Assembly (NCBI GenBank): GCA_905215055.1
Contig: CAJMOH010000004.1
Span: forward strand, 34,305 to 98,304
DNA length: 64,000 bases
Source: an uncultured bacterium
GTDB taxonomy: Bacteria > Bacillota > Clostridia > Oscillospirales > Acutalibacteraceae
Direction: 5' to 3'
Shown: positions 15,730 to 23,225 of the stretch, piece by piece
Position numbering within the stretch: the first letter of the stretch is position 1
How the letters are laid out: each line of letters opens with the position of its first letter
The notes under the pieces: model-generated
Told to the model about the DNA's origin: nothing
What the model saw: the letters and a program-made list of their open reading frames with translations, nothing else
Database searches by the model: none
Position numbers and translations under genes: made by a program

Positions 15730-16421
15730 AACATATCGTAGACCATTACGACACCTTCAAAATAGGACCGGACGAGCCTTTTCCATTCCACTGTGTCCAG
15801 TGCGGGAAATGCTGCGTCCACCGGGAGGATATTCTCCTCAACCCCCAGGACCTGTTCCGCATGGCGAAACACCTGGGGCAGACGCCCAAGGATGTGGTCA
15901 TCCACTACTGTGAGGTGTACACCGGCCCGGATTCCTTTGGTGCGCCTGCTGCCGGAGGGGGAGAACCATCACTGCCCCTTTTTGGTGCGAAGCAAGTGCC
16001 GCATCCACGAGGCCAAACCAACAGTGTGCGCCATGTATCCCATCGGCAGGGCACTGCGGGTGGATCGGGGAACCGGCAGCGGAGAGCCGCCCGGCATCGA
16101 CTACCTGTTCGACCCGCCCGGATGCGGTGACCAGTCGGAGACCCACACCGTGCGGGAATGGCTGGGGAGCTTCCACTTCCCCGTGGACGACCCGTTCTTC
16201 CTGGAATGGCAGCAGGGGCCAAGTTTCTCTGTGAGAGCTTCCGGGAGCTGGAACAGGCCCGTGAGATCGCAACCGCCGTCTTGGTGAGGCCCATGGTCTA
16301 CCAGCGGCTCTATCTGGACTACTCTCTCAATGGGGAGTTCCTGCCCCAGTTCCGGAAGAACATGGAAGCGGTCCGGCACTTCGTTGCCGGGCTTCGGGAG
16401 AAATTGGAGGCAGAACCATGA
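15714..16421 (+). pseudogene. YkgJ-family cysteine cluster protein with two compensating frameshifts
   Basis: The N-terminal frame gives PFPFHCVQCGKCCVHREDIL, the CxxCGxCC cluster of YkgJ-type (CxxCxxCC) proteins. The match then moves to a second frame (FLVRSKCRIHEAKPTVCAMY with two more cluster cysteines, then FDPPGCGD) and back to the first frame (LCESFRELEQAREIATAVLV to the stop). The shifts occur in short homopolymers: an extra T in TTT at 15936-15938 and a missing G in GGGG at 16215-16218. Correcting both restores one protein of about 235 aa. As written, the ORF from ATG 15714 ends at 16130. Sequencing error is possible. Confidence 0.75.
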
Positions 16422-17050
16422 GCAAGGACCGGAACCTCAACCAGATCATCCGGAAAGATGCCCGCGACTGTTTTGTGGAGAGCTTAAACGATGTGTTCTC
16501 CATCGGCAAGGCGCACCTGGCCTTTGTGGCCTATGACCTGCACAGCCCCGCCGGCCAGCGGCAGACGGACAACATCCACATCTACCTGGATATTGCCGAG
16601 CTGCTGGAGCTCTGCCGGAAGGCGGAGTCCGGGGAGCTGCGCCAGGCGCTGCGGGCCAAAAAGCGGGACGGGGACAAAGGCCCTCTGTACCAGTGCATGG
16701 GCGGCACCTCGGCGGAACGGCTGCGGCAGCTGGGAAAGCCCAGGCCTGACGGCATGAGCCTTTCCAGAGTCTTTCAGCTGCTGCCCGGCAGCCGGTCCGA
16801 TTTTCTCCTGGTGGCCGACAGTGGCCCAGGAGAGCGGGACGCAAAGGGGCTTATCGTGCCCCGATTCGGGAAGAAGCCGGAAAACCACGTGGCCCTCAGC
16901 ATGACCATGGAGTCCTTCTGCGAGCTCCTGCTGCTCACCAAGGCCCATTACCAGGCCTGGCTTTCCGCCGGCTACGCCAGGGGTGACGTTTCTCCCCAGG
17001 AGGGTGAAATTCCCAGCGTGGGAGAGGCGGCAGAAAAAACTCTCTCCTAA
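16418..17050 (+). CDS. hypothetical accessory-element protein
   Basis: A 210-aa protein with no recognised family. MSKDRNLNQIIRKDARDCFV starts 4 bp inside the YkgJ-type gene (ATGA). It contains IYLDIAELLELCRKAESGEL and a later segment (NHVALSMTMESFCELLLLTK) that looks helical. It is the last gene before a terminator. It may be a beta-rich/helical single-domain protein that binds the element DNA or RNA polymerase, but that is speculation. Confidence 0.55.
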   Translation: MSKDRNLNQIIRKDARDCFVESLNDVFSIGKAHLAFVAYDLHSPAGQRQTDNIHIYLDIAELLELCRKAESGELRQALRAKKRDGDKGPLYQCMGGTSAERLRQLGKPRPDGMSLSRVFQLLPGSRSDFLLVADSGPGERDAKGLIVPRFGKKPENHVALSMTMESFCELLLLTKAHYQAWLSAGYARGDVSPQEGEIPSVGEAAEKTLS

Positions 17051-17063
17051 CAGTTTCCAGCAA

Positions 17064-17096
17064 AAAGGGCTGCCTCCCGGTGGGGGGCAGTCCTTT
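17064..17096 (+). terminator. intrinsic terminator
   Basis: AAAGGGCTGCC pairs with GGCAGTCCTTT across an 11-nt loop; it ends the 14318-17050 unit. Confidence 0.65.
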
Positions 17097-17159
17097 CAGT
17101 TGTTCGGAGCAGTTGATGCTCTGATTTCATTCGAGCTGACAGAATCGTCTCTCGGGTTC

Positions 17160-17188
17160 TTGCAAATCGTTATCATATATGTTAACAT
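17160..17188 (+). promoter_or_regulatory. possible promoter of the HipBA-like gene
   Basis: TTGCAA (17160-17165), 17-bp spacer, TAACAT (17183-17188), in an AT-rich stretch 20 bp before the start codon. The spacer contains ATCATATATG, a possible autoregulatory site. Confidence 0.4.
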
Positions 17189-17208
17189 TGAAGCAGTGAG
17201 GTGAGAGT

Positions 17209-18582
17209 ATGGATGAACTGCGCAAACGGCAGAAAATCATATCCCAGCTTGTGGAGGCCCGTCTGGAGCAGGGCATTTCCCAGGCAGAACTGGCAAGGCG
17301 GCTGGGAATCCAGCGTTCCGGCATTAACCGCCTGGAAAGTGGGACACAGAACCCCACGCTTGATATGATCTTAAAAATCGCCTCGGCGCTGGGAAAGGAT
17401 GTTTCACTGGAACTGAACGACAAGGAGGAGCCTATGAGTAATGTTTACAGTCTCCGCATTTATGATACGGAGCTAATGCGCTTTTCCATGGAAAAGCAGG
17501 GCTTGTCCGGCCTTGTGGCTGAAATCTTATACACCAACGAGGAGCAGGCCCATTTGCTACCTTTGGATATGGAGCGCACCGGTGAGGGCGTCATTCATTG
17601 GCTGGAGCGGCGGGTTATCCCCAAAAACCGCGCCTTTGTGGACGAGATTTTGAAAACCCTTGGCCTCAGCCATAACGACACCAAGGGAATCATCGACGTG
17701 TGCAAGGGGCTGTCGCTCAACGACAGCTATTGGGTGGTGCCGGAAGGATTTGAGGGGGGATTCTCCCAATACAATCTTTACGAAAATCGCTTTTCCGAGA
17801 TACTGGCGCTGGTGGCCTATACCGGCGCAGGCGGGAGCAGGCAGGCGTTTACCACATCCCCGGAGCTGACCACAGGCGGTATGCTGCCCAAGGCGTGGCG
17901 CTATGTGGAGCACGATGGGATTTATCTCTACAAGGGCGGCACGACCGGCGCGTCCAATGCGGGCCGGGAGCCGTATTGCGAGTATTATGCTTCGCAGATT
18001 GCGGAAACCATGCGTCTGAACGCCGTGCATTATGACCTGGAGAATTGGAAAGGCATTACCGCCTCTAAGTGCGCCCTGTTTACCAACATCGACACGGCCT
18101 ATATCCCCATCGGGCGCATTGTCCGAACCGGGGGCATTGCCGCCTGCCTTGCCTACTACGACAAGCTGGGGCCGGAGTTTTCCGAGCAAATCCGCAGTAT
18201 GCTGGTGTTTGACGCCCTGATCTACAATGAGGACCGCCACTTTGGAAACTTTGGCGTCCTGCGGGATAACCACAGCGGCAACATTATTGCGCCCGCCCCC
18301 ATTTTTGACAATGGGCTGTCCCTGTTCTGCTATGCCGGTAAGGAAGATTATGCGAATCTGGACGAGTATGCAAAAACCCGTTCTAACCCCTACAACATCT
18401 CCTATGAGGAAGTGTGTGCAGAGGTCATGGGGCCAAAGCAGAAAGAGCAGCTTCGCCGCATGATCGGGTTCCGGTTCAAGCGCCACGAAAGCCTGGGCCT
18501 GCCGGAAGAACATTTGCAGGCCATTGAGAAGCATTTGGAGGGCCGGGTGCGCAAGCTGCTGGCAATCCCCACCCGCCGATAG
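17209..18582 (+). CDS. HipB-like HTH fused to HipA-like kinase
   Basis: A 457-aa protein that combines both parts of a HipBA toxin-antitoxin system. Residues about 5-70 form an XRE domain (GISQAELARRLGIQRSGINR; LDMILKIASALGKDVSLEL). Residues about 76-457 resemble HipA-type serine/threonine kinases: YLYKGG as the nucleotide-binding segment, the catalytic loop YNEDRHFGNFGVL at about 338, and IFDNGLSLF (metal-binding Asp) at about 366. The junction reads NDKEEPMSNVY, and the underlying DNA contains AAGGAGG five nt before an in-frame ATG at 17434, so the 382-aa kinase could also be made alone. In HipBA systems the HTH subunit represses the operon and restrains the kinase. Confidence 0.8.
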   Translation: MDELRKRQKIISQLVEARLEQGISQAELARRLGIQRSGINRLESGTQNPTLDMILKIASALGKDVSLELNDKEEPMSNVYSLRIYDTELMRFSMEKQGLSGLVAEILYTNEEQAHLLPLDMERTGEGVIHWLERRVIPKNRAFVDEILKTLGLSHNDTKGIIDVCKGLSLNDSYWVVPEGFEGGFSQYNLYENRFSEILALVAYTGAGGSRQAFTTSPELTTGGMLPKAWRYVEHDGIYLYKGGTTGASNAGREPYCEYYASQIAETMRLNAVHYDLENWKGITASKCALFTNIDTAYIPIGRIVRTGGIAACLAYYDKLGPEFSEQIRSMLVFDALIYNEDRHFGNFGVLRDNHSGNIIAPAPIFDNGLSLFCYAGKEDYANLDEYAKTRSNPYNISYEEVCAEVMGPKQKEQLRRMIGFRFKRHESLGLPEEHLQAIEKHLEGRVRKLLAIPTRR

Positions 18583-18693
18583 GAGAGAAATATAGACTGT
18601 AAGATAGGTTGGCCTGTGTGTATCAAGCGAGGTATGTGATTGGCAGATGCTTGCAGGCCCACAAAATGGCAACAATCTGCCCACGCCCCGCCG

Positions 18694-18722
18694 ATGACAG
18701 GGGAAGGGAAACATGGTATCCT
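18694..18722 (+). promoter_or_regulatory. possible promoter for the zinc-ribbon operon
   Basis: ATGACA (18694-18699), 17-bp spacer, TATCCT (18717-18722), 46 bp before ATG 18769. The match is moderate. The rest of 18583-18768 shows no gene. Confidence 0.35.
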
Positions 18723-18768
18723 GGTAGTGTGAAAACTTGGGCCCAGGCCCCAAAGGAGGATACCAGAT

Positions 18769-19098
18769 ATGAAATACTGCCCGTTCTGCGGCGCCGAGCT
18801 TCTGCCCGGCGCCCTTTCTTTTTGCCCGGAGTGTGGGGAAGCCCTGCCTGCATCCCAGGCCAATGACCAAGAGCCGGCTGCCCCCACCCAAGAGAAGCGC
18901 CGGAAGCGAAGCCAGAAATCCCAGACCGCTCCCGAAGTAGATCCCAACTACGACGGCTATTACGACGATGTGGAGCCTCTGGACGCCGACCGGGAGCGGG
19001 AGGGGATGGATACCCGCCTCATGGGGAAAGTGGCTCTGGTCTGCCTGGGGGTGGCCCTGGTAATTGGCGGCTGTGTGGCGATACTTTTTCTGCTGTGA
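18769..19098 (+). CDS. zinc-ribbon membrane protein
   Basis: A 109-aa protein with an N-terminal zinc ribbon (MKYCPFCGAELLPGALSFCP followed by ECGEALP, four Cys as CxxC pairs), a charged Lys/Arg and acidic linker, and one C-terminal membrane helix (GKVALVCLGVALVIGGCVAI). It is probably anchored with the ribbon in the cytoplasm. AAAGGAGG precedes ATG 18769. It leads a three-gene unit with 19165 and 19728. Function unknown. Confidence 0.7.
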   Translation: MKYCPFCGAELLPGALSFCPECGEALPASQANDQEPAAPTQEKRRKRSQKSQTAPEVDPNYDGYYDDVEPLDADREREGMDTRLMGKVALVCLGVALVIGGCVAILFLL

Positions 19099-19164
19099 GT
19101 GTTGCTAAAATCGGACCTCCGCCGTGTAATAGGAATAGAAATCAAATCAGAGGAGGCAGGAAAG

Positions 19165-19731
19165 ATGAAATACATCGCAAAAGGCCTGGTGGAACAGGGC
19201 TCCACTGAGCATATCCTGAAGATCCAGCGGGGCGGCCACACCTTCCAACTGACGGGGATCCAGGCGGGGCTGTGGCTCAGCGGCCGGTTCGGCTTCGCCA
19301 AAGTAGAGGAGAATAACCCCTGGTATCGGAAGGAGCTGCGGCACCTCCAGCGCCTGGGTCTGGCAGAAGTGACGGAAGACAGTGTCGTCGGGGAGTACCG
19401 GGCCCTGACCCAGTGCGTTCTGGTGCCCGCAAAACCTGGCAAGCTGCGGCTCCCTCTGAACAAGCAGGAAGCCCAGACGCTCCAATGGCTGCGGGAAGCA
19501 GGGCTACGCCTCACCATGGCGGAGCTGGTCTCCCTGGAGGAACACGGGGTAAAACCTGTGCCGGAGCTCCTGGGGGAGGAAACCAGCCAGGCACTGACGG
19601 AGACCATCTACACTCAGGAGAACATCCAGGATAATGTCCTGGAGGCCCAGATGGAGCATGCCTTCTGCCGGGATCGTGTGGTAAATGCGGTACTGGGGCT
19701 GCTGAAGAAAAGGAGGGTGTTGGTGCTGTGA
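19165..19731 (+). CDS. hypothetical protein, possible winged-helix
   Basis: A 188-aa protein starting MKYIAKGLVEQGSTEHILKI. The stretch ELRHLQRLGLAEVTEDSVVG looks like a winged-helix type 'helix plus wing', and a second similar segment follows (LRLTMAELVSLEEHGVKPVP). I do not recognise a family. The frame is open from 19099, but AGAGGAGG at 19149-19156 points to ATG 19165. It ends in a GTGA-type overlap with the next gene. Confidence 0.55.
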   Translation: MKYIAKGLVEQGSTEHILKIQRGGHTFQLTGIQAGLWLSGRFGFAKVEENNPWYRKELRHLQRLGLAEVTEDSVVGEYRALTQCVLVPAKPGKLRLPLNKQEAQTLQWLREAGLRLTMAELVSLEEHGVKPVPELLGEETSQALTETIYTQENIQDNVLEAQMEHAFCRDRVVNAVLGLLKKRRVLVL

Positions 19732-20186
19732 GGAATCGGCTGTGGCCGTTGATCCACGAACTCCCTCCACCCCTGCGAAAACAGGCCCTCCTCCGGCTTG
19801 CCGGAGCGGGGGCCTGTTTTGTTTTGCTAATCGTGACGGCGCTGATCTACCGTGACCCTGCGCTTTGCTGGCCATTTCTGCTGTGCGGCGCTGTCTGCGC
19901 TGGCCTGGGGGTTTTCCTGGTCCGGCGCATCGCACAGGGGAGGTATGTGGTGTTGGAGGGCGCCGTCCAAAAAGTGGAGAAGACCCTATTCCGCAGCCGA
20001 CCAAAGGCCGTCATCGCAGCGTGTGACGGCCGGTTGGTGAAAGTTTATCTCCGGGGCCGGCGCTGGGAATTAGCGGAAGGGGACAGGCTTTGCCTCTATG
20101 TGGCGGACAACACCCCAGTCTACGAGCAGGACGGCGTCTTGGTGCTGGGCGGGTATTTGGCGGGGGAGCAAGTTGGACAGGAATAG
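19728..20186 (+). CDS. hypothetical membrane protein
   Basis: A 152-aa protein with two adjacent hydrophobic helices (about residues 24-41 and 47-65: AGAGACFVLLIVTALIY and WPFLLCGAVCAGLGVFLV) and a C-terminal beta-rich domain (GDRLCLYVADNTPVYEQDGV). The start is GTG 19728, overlapping the previous stop, with AGGAGGG just upstream. The DUF-like layout (two helices plus a small OB/SH3-like domain) suggests a membrane-anchored accessory factor, function unknown. Confidence 0.55.
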   Translation: MRNRLWPLIHELPPPLRKQALLRLAGAGACFVLLIVTALIYRDPALCWPFLLCGAVCAGLGVFLVRRIAQGRYVVLEGAVQKVEKTLFRSRPKAVIAACDGRLVKVYLRGRRWELAEGDRLCLYVADNTPVYEQDGVLVLGGYLAGEQVGQE

Positions 20187-20423
20187 AGAGGAAGCGTCAT
20201 GGAGGAGCAGGATTCTTGTGTGGATCAACGCTTCCTGACACGATAATCCAAAATAACATAAGAGATACTGGCTGATAAGTGAAATCTACATACAGAATTT
20301 ATGTTATTTCTTATGTTAATGCGAAATAAGTGAAATCCTGTTTGGAAAGATAAAACCCACTTCTGCTATTCCCTTGCGCCGTTTGGGAAGTAATTCTATC
20401 TGAAAACAGTTTTGTCCTTGCTG
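20187..20423. other. AT-rich repeat-bearing intergenic region
   Basis: No gene seen. The GC content is clearly below that of the neighbours. ATAAGTGAAATC occurs twice as a direct repeat (20275-20286 and 20326-20337), and between and around these are inverted repeats such as TAACATAAG (near 20254) with CTTATGTTA (20310-20318). It could be a regulatory cluster, a protein-binding region or an old recombination scar. Confidence 0.5.
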
Positions 20424-20452
20424 TTGCAGATTTTGCCATTTACCGCTACAAT
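20424..20452 (+). promoter_or_regulatory. promoter for the gene at 20508
   Basis: TTGCAG (20424-20429), 17-bp spacer, TACAAT (20447-20452), 55 bp before the start codon. Confidence 0.6.
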
Positions 20453-20507
20453 GGAGGGAAGATGGGATCTGCCAAGGCAGGCCGTGCAATCGTGAGGAGA
20501 TGGTAGG

Positions 20508-20732
20508 ATGTGTTATCTGATTGCCAAAGACCCGCAAAAAAGTGGATGCTATGCGCTGAAAACCGTTCACGGGAAACATCTTGTGGAATTAAAGCGCCAG
20601 CTCAATGCGGCGGTAGGCAAGAAAGGAATCCAGCTTGTGACCATCAGCCGTCCCACTGCCTACGGGGAGTACGCCCCCTATACTTTTGCCAAGGATGAGG
20701 AGGAATTCGGCAAACTGGTGAGAAGCATGTAA
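20508..20732 (+). CDS. small conserved mobile-element protein (DUF6718-like)
   Basis: A 74-aa protein beginning MCYLIAKDPQKSGCYALKTV and containing KGIQLVTISRPTAYGEYAPY. I recall this as a small conserved family of clostridial mobile elements (named DUF6718, from memory, unverified). It has its own promoter and a terminator directly after, so it is a single-gene unit. No function is known to me. Confidence 0.6.
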   Translation: MCYLIAKDPQKSGCYALKTVHGKHLVELKRQLNAAVGKKGIQLVTISRPTAYGEYAPYTFAKDEEEFGKLVRSM

Positions 20733-20736
20733 AAGC

Positions 20737-20764
20737 AAGCCTCCGAGCAACTACTCGGAGGCTT
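20737..20764. terminator. bidirectional terminator between convergent genes
   Basis: AAGCCTCCGAG and CTCGGAGGCTT form a perfect 11-bp stem with a 6-nt loop. It lies between the plus-strand gene ending at 20732 and the minus-strand gene ending at 20792. Confidence 0.75.
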
Positions 20765-20791
20765 CATGTTCGCGATTTGATTCTGGGACGT

Positions 20792-21022
20792 TTACGCCAC
20801 GCTGTCCTGATAGTTGACGATGGCCACCTCGGAAACCGCTTTCCGCACTGCTTTTACAATCCGTTCCAGCTTGGCGGCTACTTCATCCGAGTAGGACACT
20901 TCCCCGCACTGGCCGCACACCTGGGAGGGCACGTTCTTCACGATGATAAAGCAGTTGTCCACGTCAATCATGAAATTGGTAAGCTGTTCCCGCAGTTCTC
21001 CCCTGCACAAAAAGCACTTCAT
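20792..21022 (-). CDS. YgiT-type zinc finger protein (MqsA N-terminal-like)
   Basis: A 76-aa protein with two CxxC pairs (MKCFLCRGELR and SQVCGQCGEVSYSDE), the zinc-binding half of MqsA/YgiT antitoxins, but without the C-terminal HTH of full-length MqsA. A longer frame exists, but AGGAGAC before ATG 21022 and the family start MKCFLC support this start. It overlaps the DUF4258 gene by 4 bp (ATGA), as toxin-antitoxin partners do. It would be the antitoxin; how the operon is repressed without an HTH is not evident. Confidence 0.75.
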   Translation of the reverse strand: MKCFLCRGELREQLTNFMIDVDNCFIIVKNVPSQVCGQCGEVSYSDEVAAKLERIVKAVRKAVSEVAIVNYQDSVA

Positions 21023-21357
21023 GACTTTGTCTCCTTTCTGGTTGCGAAATCTTCTTCCCACTGGCTTGTGTCTGGCCGGTATACAGTGATCACCCACAGT
21101 TGCTCGTCCCCGGCACCGCACACAACGTGCAAAGGTTTCTCCAGGACGTGGAGAAGCAAACAGCTGGGGTAAGGGTAGTCCTGGGGATATTCTTCAATGA
21201 CCCGGCCCCGCATCACCGCCGCTTTCACTTCCTCCCGGGTGATGTCCCGCTGGAGCATCCGGGTGAGGGCGTGGCGCGTCCAAGTGATCTTTCCGGCAGC
21301 GCACAGGGCTCGTAAATTTATGAGATGGTTTTTTTCATCTGGTTCTTTGTGCGTCAT
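21019..21357 (-). CDS. DUF4258 domain protein, probable RNase toxin
   Basis: A 112-aa protein with the DUF4258 pattern: ITWTRHALTRMLQRDITREE near the start (the RHALxRMxxR helix) and KPLHVVCGAGDEQLWVITVY for the central strands. The family has a RelE/BrnT-like fold and is commonly paired with YgiT-type zinc fingers as toxin and antitoxin. It overlaps the genes on both sides by 4 bp, so three genes are co-translated on the minus strand. Confidence 0.75.
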   Translation of the reverse strand: MTHKEPDEKNHLINLRALCAAGKITWTRHALTRMLQRDITREEVKAAVMRGRVIEEYPQDYPYPSCLLLHVLEKPLHVVCGAGDEQLWVITVYRPDTSQWEEDFATRKETKS

Positions 21358-21653
21358 GCGATCTTCACTCCCTCATGGAAGATAGAGCGGTAGAAAGGAG
21401 AGCCCTCGTTGACCTCTCGCAGCTCGTAAACGTCCACCCGCTTGCCAGTGGCCCGGTTCAGCTCATCAGCGATGCAGAATACATCGGTGGGTTCAAAACT
21501 GGGCCCGCCAATGACAAGTAAGTCAATATCAGACTCTTCATCCGCTTCGCCGCGAGCGTAAGAGCCAAACAGCAGTGCCTCCTGCGCGCCGTATTTCCGC
21601 AGCAAAGGGAGAATCACAGAAACCAGTTCCTCGTGGGACAGAACGCCGTTCAT
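21354..21653 (-). CDS. MNT-domain nucleotidyltransferase
   Basis: A 99-aa minimal nucleotidyltransferase: LLFGSYARGEADEESDIDLL contains the GSxARG and DxD motifs of the MNT/KNTase fold. Such proteins normally act as antitoxins (MntA) that modify HEPN toxins; no HEPN gene is here. Instead it starts an operon with the DUF4258/YgiT pair, overlapping by 4 bp. It may modify the toxin or have been captured by the module. Confidence 0.8.
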   Translation of the reverse strand: MNGVLSHEELVSVILPLLRKYGAQEALLFGSYARGEADEESDIDLLVIGGPSFEPTDVFCIADELNRATGKRVDVYELREVNEGSPFYRSIFHEGVKIA

Positions 21654-21728
21654 GCCAGGCCACCCCCATTTCTAGCATTATTATACCCTGTTCTAAAGGA
21701 AAACTCAAGAGAAACCGGCCCGCACCGT

Positions 21729-21757
21729 TTGACACGGCCCTTTTCGGATGCTATAAT
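21729..21757 (+). promoter_or_regulatory. consensus promoter B of the shared-leader family
   Basis: TTGACA (21729-21734), 17-bp spacer, TATAAT (21752-21757): both boxes match consensus perfectly. It drives the ssb block through a leader with a terminator-like hairpin and lies divergent to the MNT operon. Confidence 0.85.
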
Positions 21758-21807
21758 AAACCCGTAAAGTATCTCGGACGGCGTGCCGTTCACAGTGTCT
21801 TGTTTAC

Positions 21808-21845
21808 AAAGTGTCAAGGAGTTTGTGCTCTTTGGCACTTTTTTT
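21808..21845 (+). terminator. leader hairpin B (attenuator-like)
   Basis: AAAGTGtCAAgGAG pairs with CTCtTTGgCACTTT and runs into seven T. It begins 51 nt after the -10 box, and TCTTGTTTACAAAGTGTCA leads into it. The gene start is 74 nt further downstream, so most transcripts should stop here unless termination is prevented. Confidence 0.7.
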
Positions 21846-21918
21846 GTTTCCGGTTTCTCTCCCGAAAGGGTGGAAATAAACATCTCATGCAGGCCCCGCC
21901 TGCGGAAAGGAGCACATC

Positions 21919-22377
21919 ATGTTAAAAACCATCATCACAGACGCCATCGTTTCTCCGGGGTATGAGGGCGCACCTGCCCTGAAGTTCTCCGAGAAAGGGG
22001 ACGCCGCCCGGTTCCGTATCGGGAAGAAGGTTTACGACCCCAAGGAGGAGGATAACCACCGGTGGATCAACCTGTCCGTGAAAGCCTTTGGCCCTCTGTG
22101 CCAGCGGCTGGAGAAGATGAAGCTTAAAGAAGGCTCGTTTATCAACCTCTCCGGCCGTCTGGACGAGGACACCTGGGAGGACAAGCGGACCGGCGAGAAA
22201 CACAGCGCCATGGTCATCGTGCTAGACGAGATCGAGTACAGCGGCGGCGGTAGGAAGAAAGACCCGGAAGCCGCCCAGGCAGAACCGGCGGACGAACTGC
22301 CCCAACCCAAAGAGTCCAGTTTTACAGGCTACCAGGGATTTGGCGGTGCCAACAGCTTTTTTGACGACGAGGACTGA
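21919..22377 (+). CDS. ssb: single-stranded DNA-binding protein
   Basis: A 152-aa OB-fold protein: FSEKGDAARFRIGKKVYDPK and WINLSVKAFGPLCQRLEKMK, then GSFINLSGRLDEDTWEDK match the core strands of SSB. The flexible tail ends in FFDDED, an acidic tip like the protein-interaction tail of SSBs. AAGGAG precedes ATG 21919. As an element-borne SSB it would coat single strands during replication or transfer; it leads the block with the membrane protein, AAA ATPase and VWA protein. Confidence 0.85.
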   Translation: MLKTIITDAIVSPGYEGAPALKFSEKGDAARFRIGKKVYDPKEEDNHRWINLSVKAFGPLCQRLEKMKLKEGSFINLSGRLDEDTWEDKRTGEKHSAMVIVLDEIEYSGGGRKKDPEAAQAEPADELPQPKESSFTGYQGFGGANSFFDDED

Positions 22378-22460
22378 CAAATGAATCACAGGCGAGAAGT
22401 GCGCACAGGAGGAAAACCGTTTCTCCTGTGCGTTTCTTTTTGCCCCAAGGAGGTACCGCC

Positions 22461-23219
22461 ATGACAAAGAAAGACTGGCAGCGGCACTTGGCCTACGAAG
22501 CCCTGGTGATCCTGGGGGTGCTGGCCCTGCTGCTGTTTGTGTGCCGGCTGTGGCCCATCCTGCTTCTGGCGATGCTGGGAATCATCGCCGCCACGCTGCG
22601 GCTGCTGTTTCTCAGCAGTCCCCAGGTGCGGCCCTTGGAGCCCATGCCGCCAGGGGCGCATAAGCCTTCAGCCAGAACGACGGAGGAAACACAGGTTTCC
22701 CAGGCTTTTGGAAACTTGCAAGTCCAGATTACCCGGCAGGTGCGGGAGCAGTATCCCAACGCCCGGTGGGTGTGGAAGACACCCCAGGCTAGAGAGAGGC
22801 TCCGCTGTGGAGAAGAGGCCGCCATCCTGCTCAACCGTGCGGGAGGCTACCGGGAAGCAGCAGTCCGCCCTTTGGAAGGGGGACAGGTGGAGATTCGCTA
22901 TCTCCTGCCCCCGGAAGTGCCCGTCGCACAGGAGGCTGTTCCCCAGGAGGAAGAACCTGCGGCCCAGACGCCCGTTCCGGAGGACCACAGCCTTTCCGCC
23001 TTTGAATGGGTGGAGGCCCACATGGAGGAACTTGGCGCCCTCTACAACGAGTGCATCGCCCAGAAGCAGGATTTCCTGCTCCTCACCGGCGGGGACCTGC
23101 CGGAACCGGCGGCCTGGCCTGCCCTGTGCCAGGAGCTTACCCGGAACGGCCTTATAAGCTCTATGGCTGAGGACGGCATCCAGATTCAAATCAAGCGGGA
23201 GGACCGCAGAAAGGAATGA
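22461..23219 (+). CDS. hypothetical membrane protein of the SSB-MoxR-VWA block
   Basis: A 252-aa protein with two close hydrophobic segments near the N-terminus (ALVILGVLALLLFVC and PILLLAMLGIIAATLRLL), followed by a soluble region of about 190 residues that is Pro/Glu-rich in the middle. The frame opens at 22428, but CAAGGAGG before ATG 22461 fixes the start. It ends 6 bp before the AAA ATPase gene, suggesting that the ATPase/VWA pair works near the membrane. Family not recognised. Confidence 0.6.
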   Translation: MTKKDWQRHLAYEALVILGVLALLLFVCRLWPILLLAMLGIIAATLRLLFLSSPQVRPLEPMPPGAHKPSARTTEETQVSQAFGNLQVQITRQVREQYPNARWVWKTPQARERLRCGEEAAILLNRAGGYREAAVRPLEGGQVEIRYLLPPEVPVAQEAVPQEEEPAAQTPVPEDHSLSAFEWVEAHMEELGALYNECIAQKQDFLLLTGGDLPEPAAWPALCQELTRNGLISSMAEDGIQIQIKREDRRKE

Positions 23220-23225
23220 TTTCAC

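Noticed and set aside
17557..18891. 444-codon minus-strand frame opposite the HipA-like kinase
   Set aside because: Runs through the kinase gene and the intergenic gap without signals of its own.
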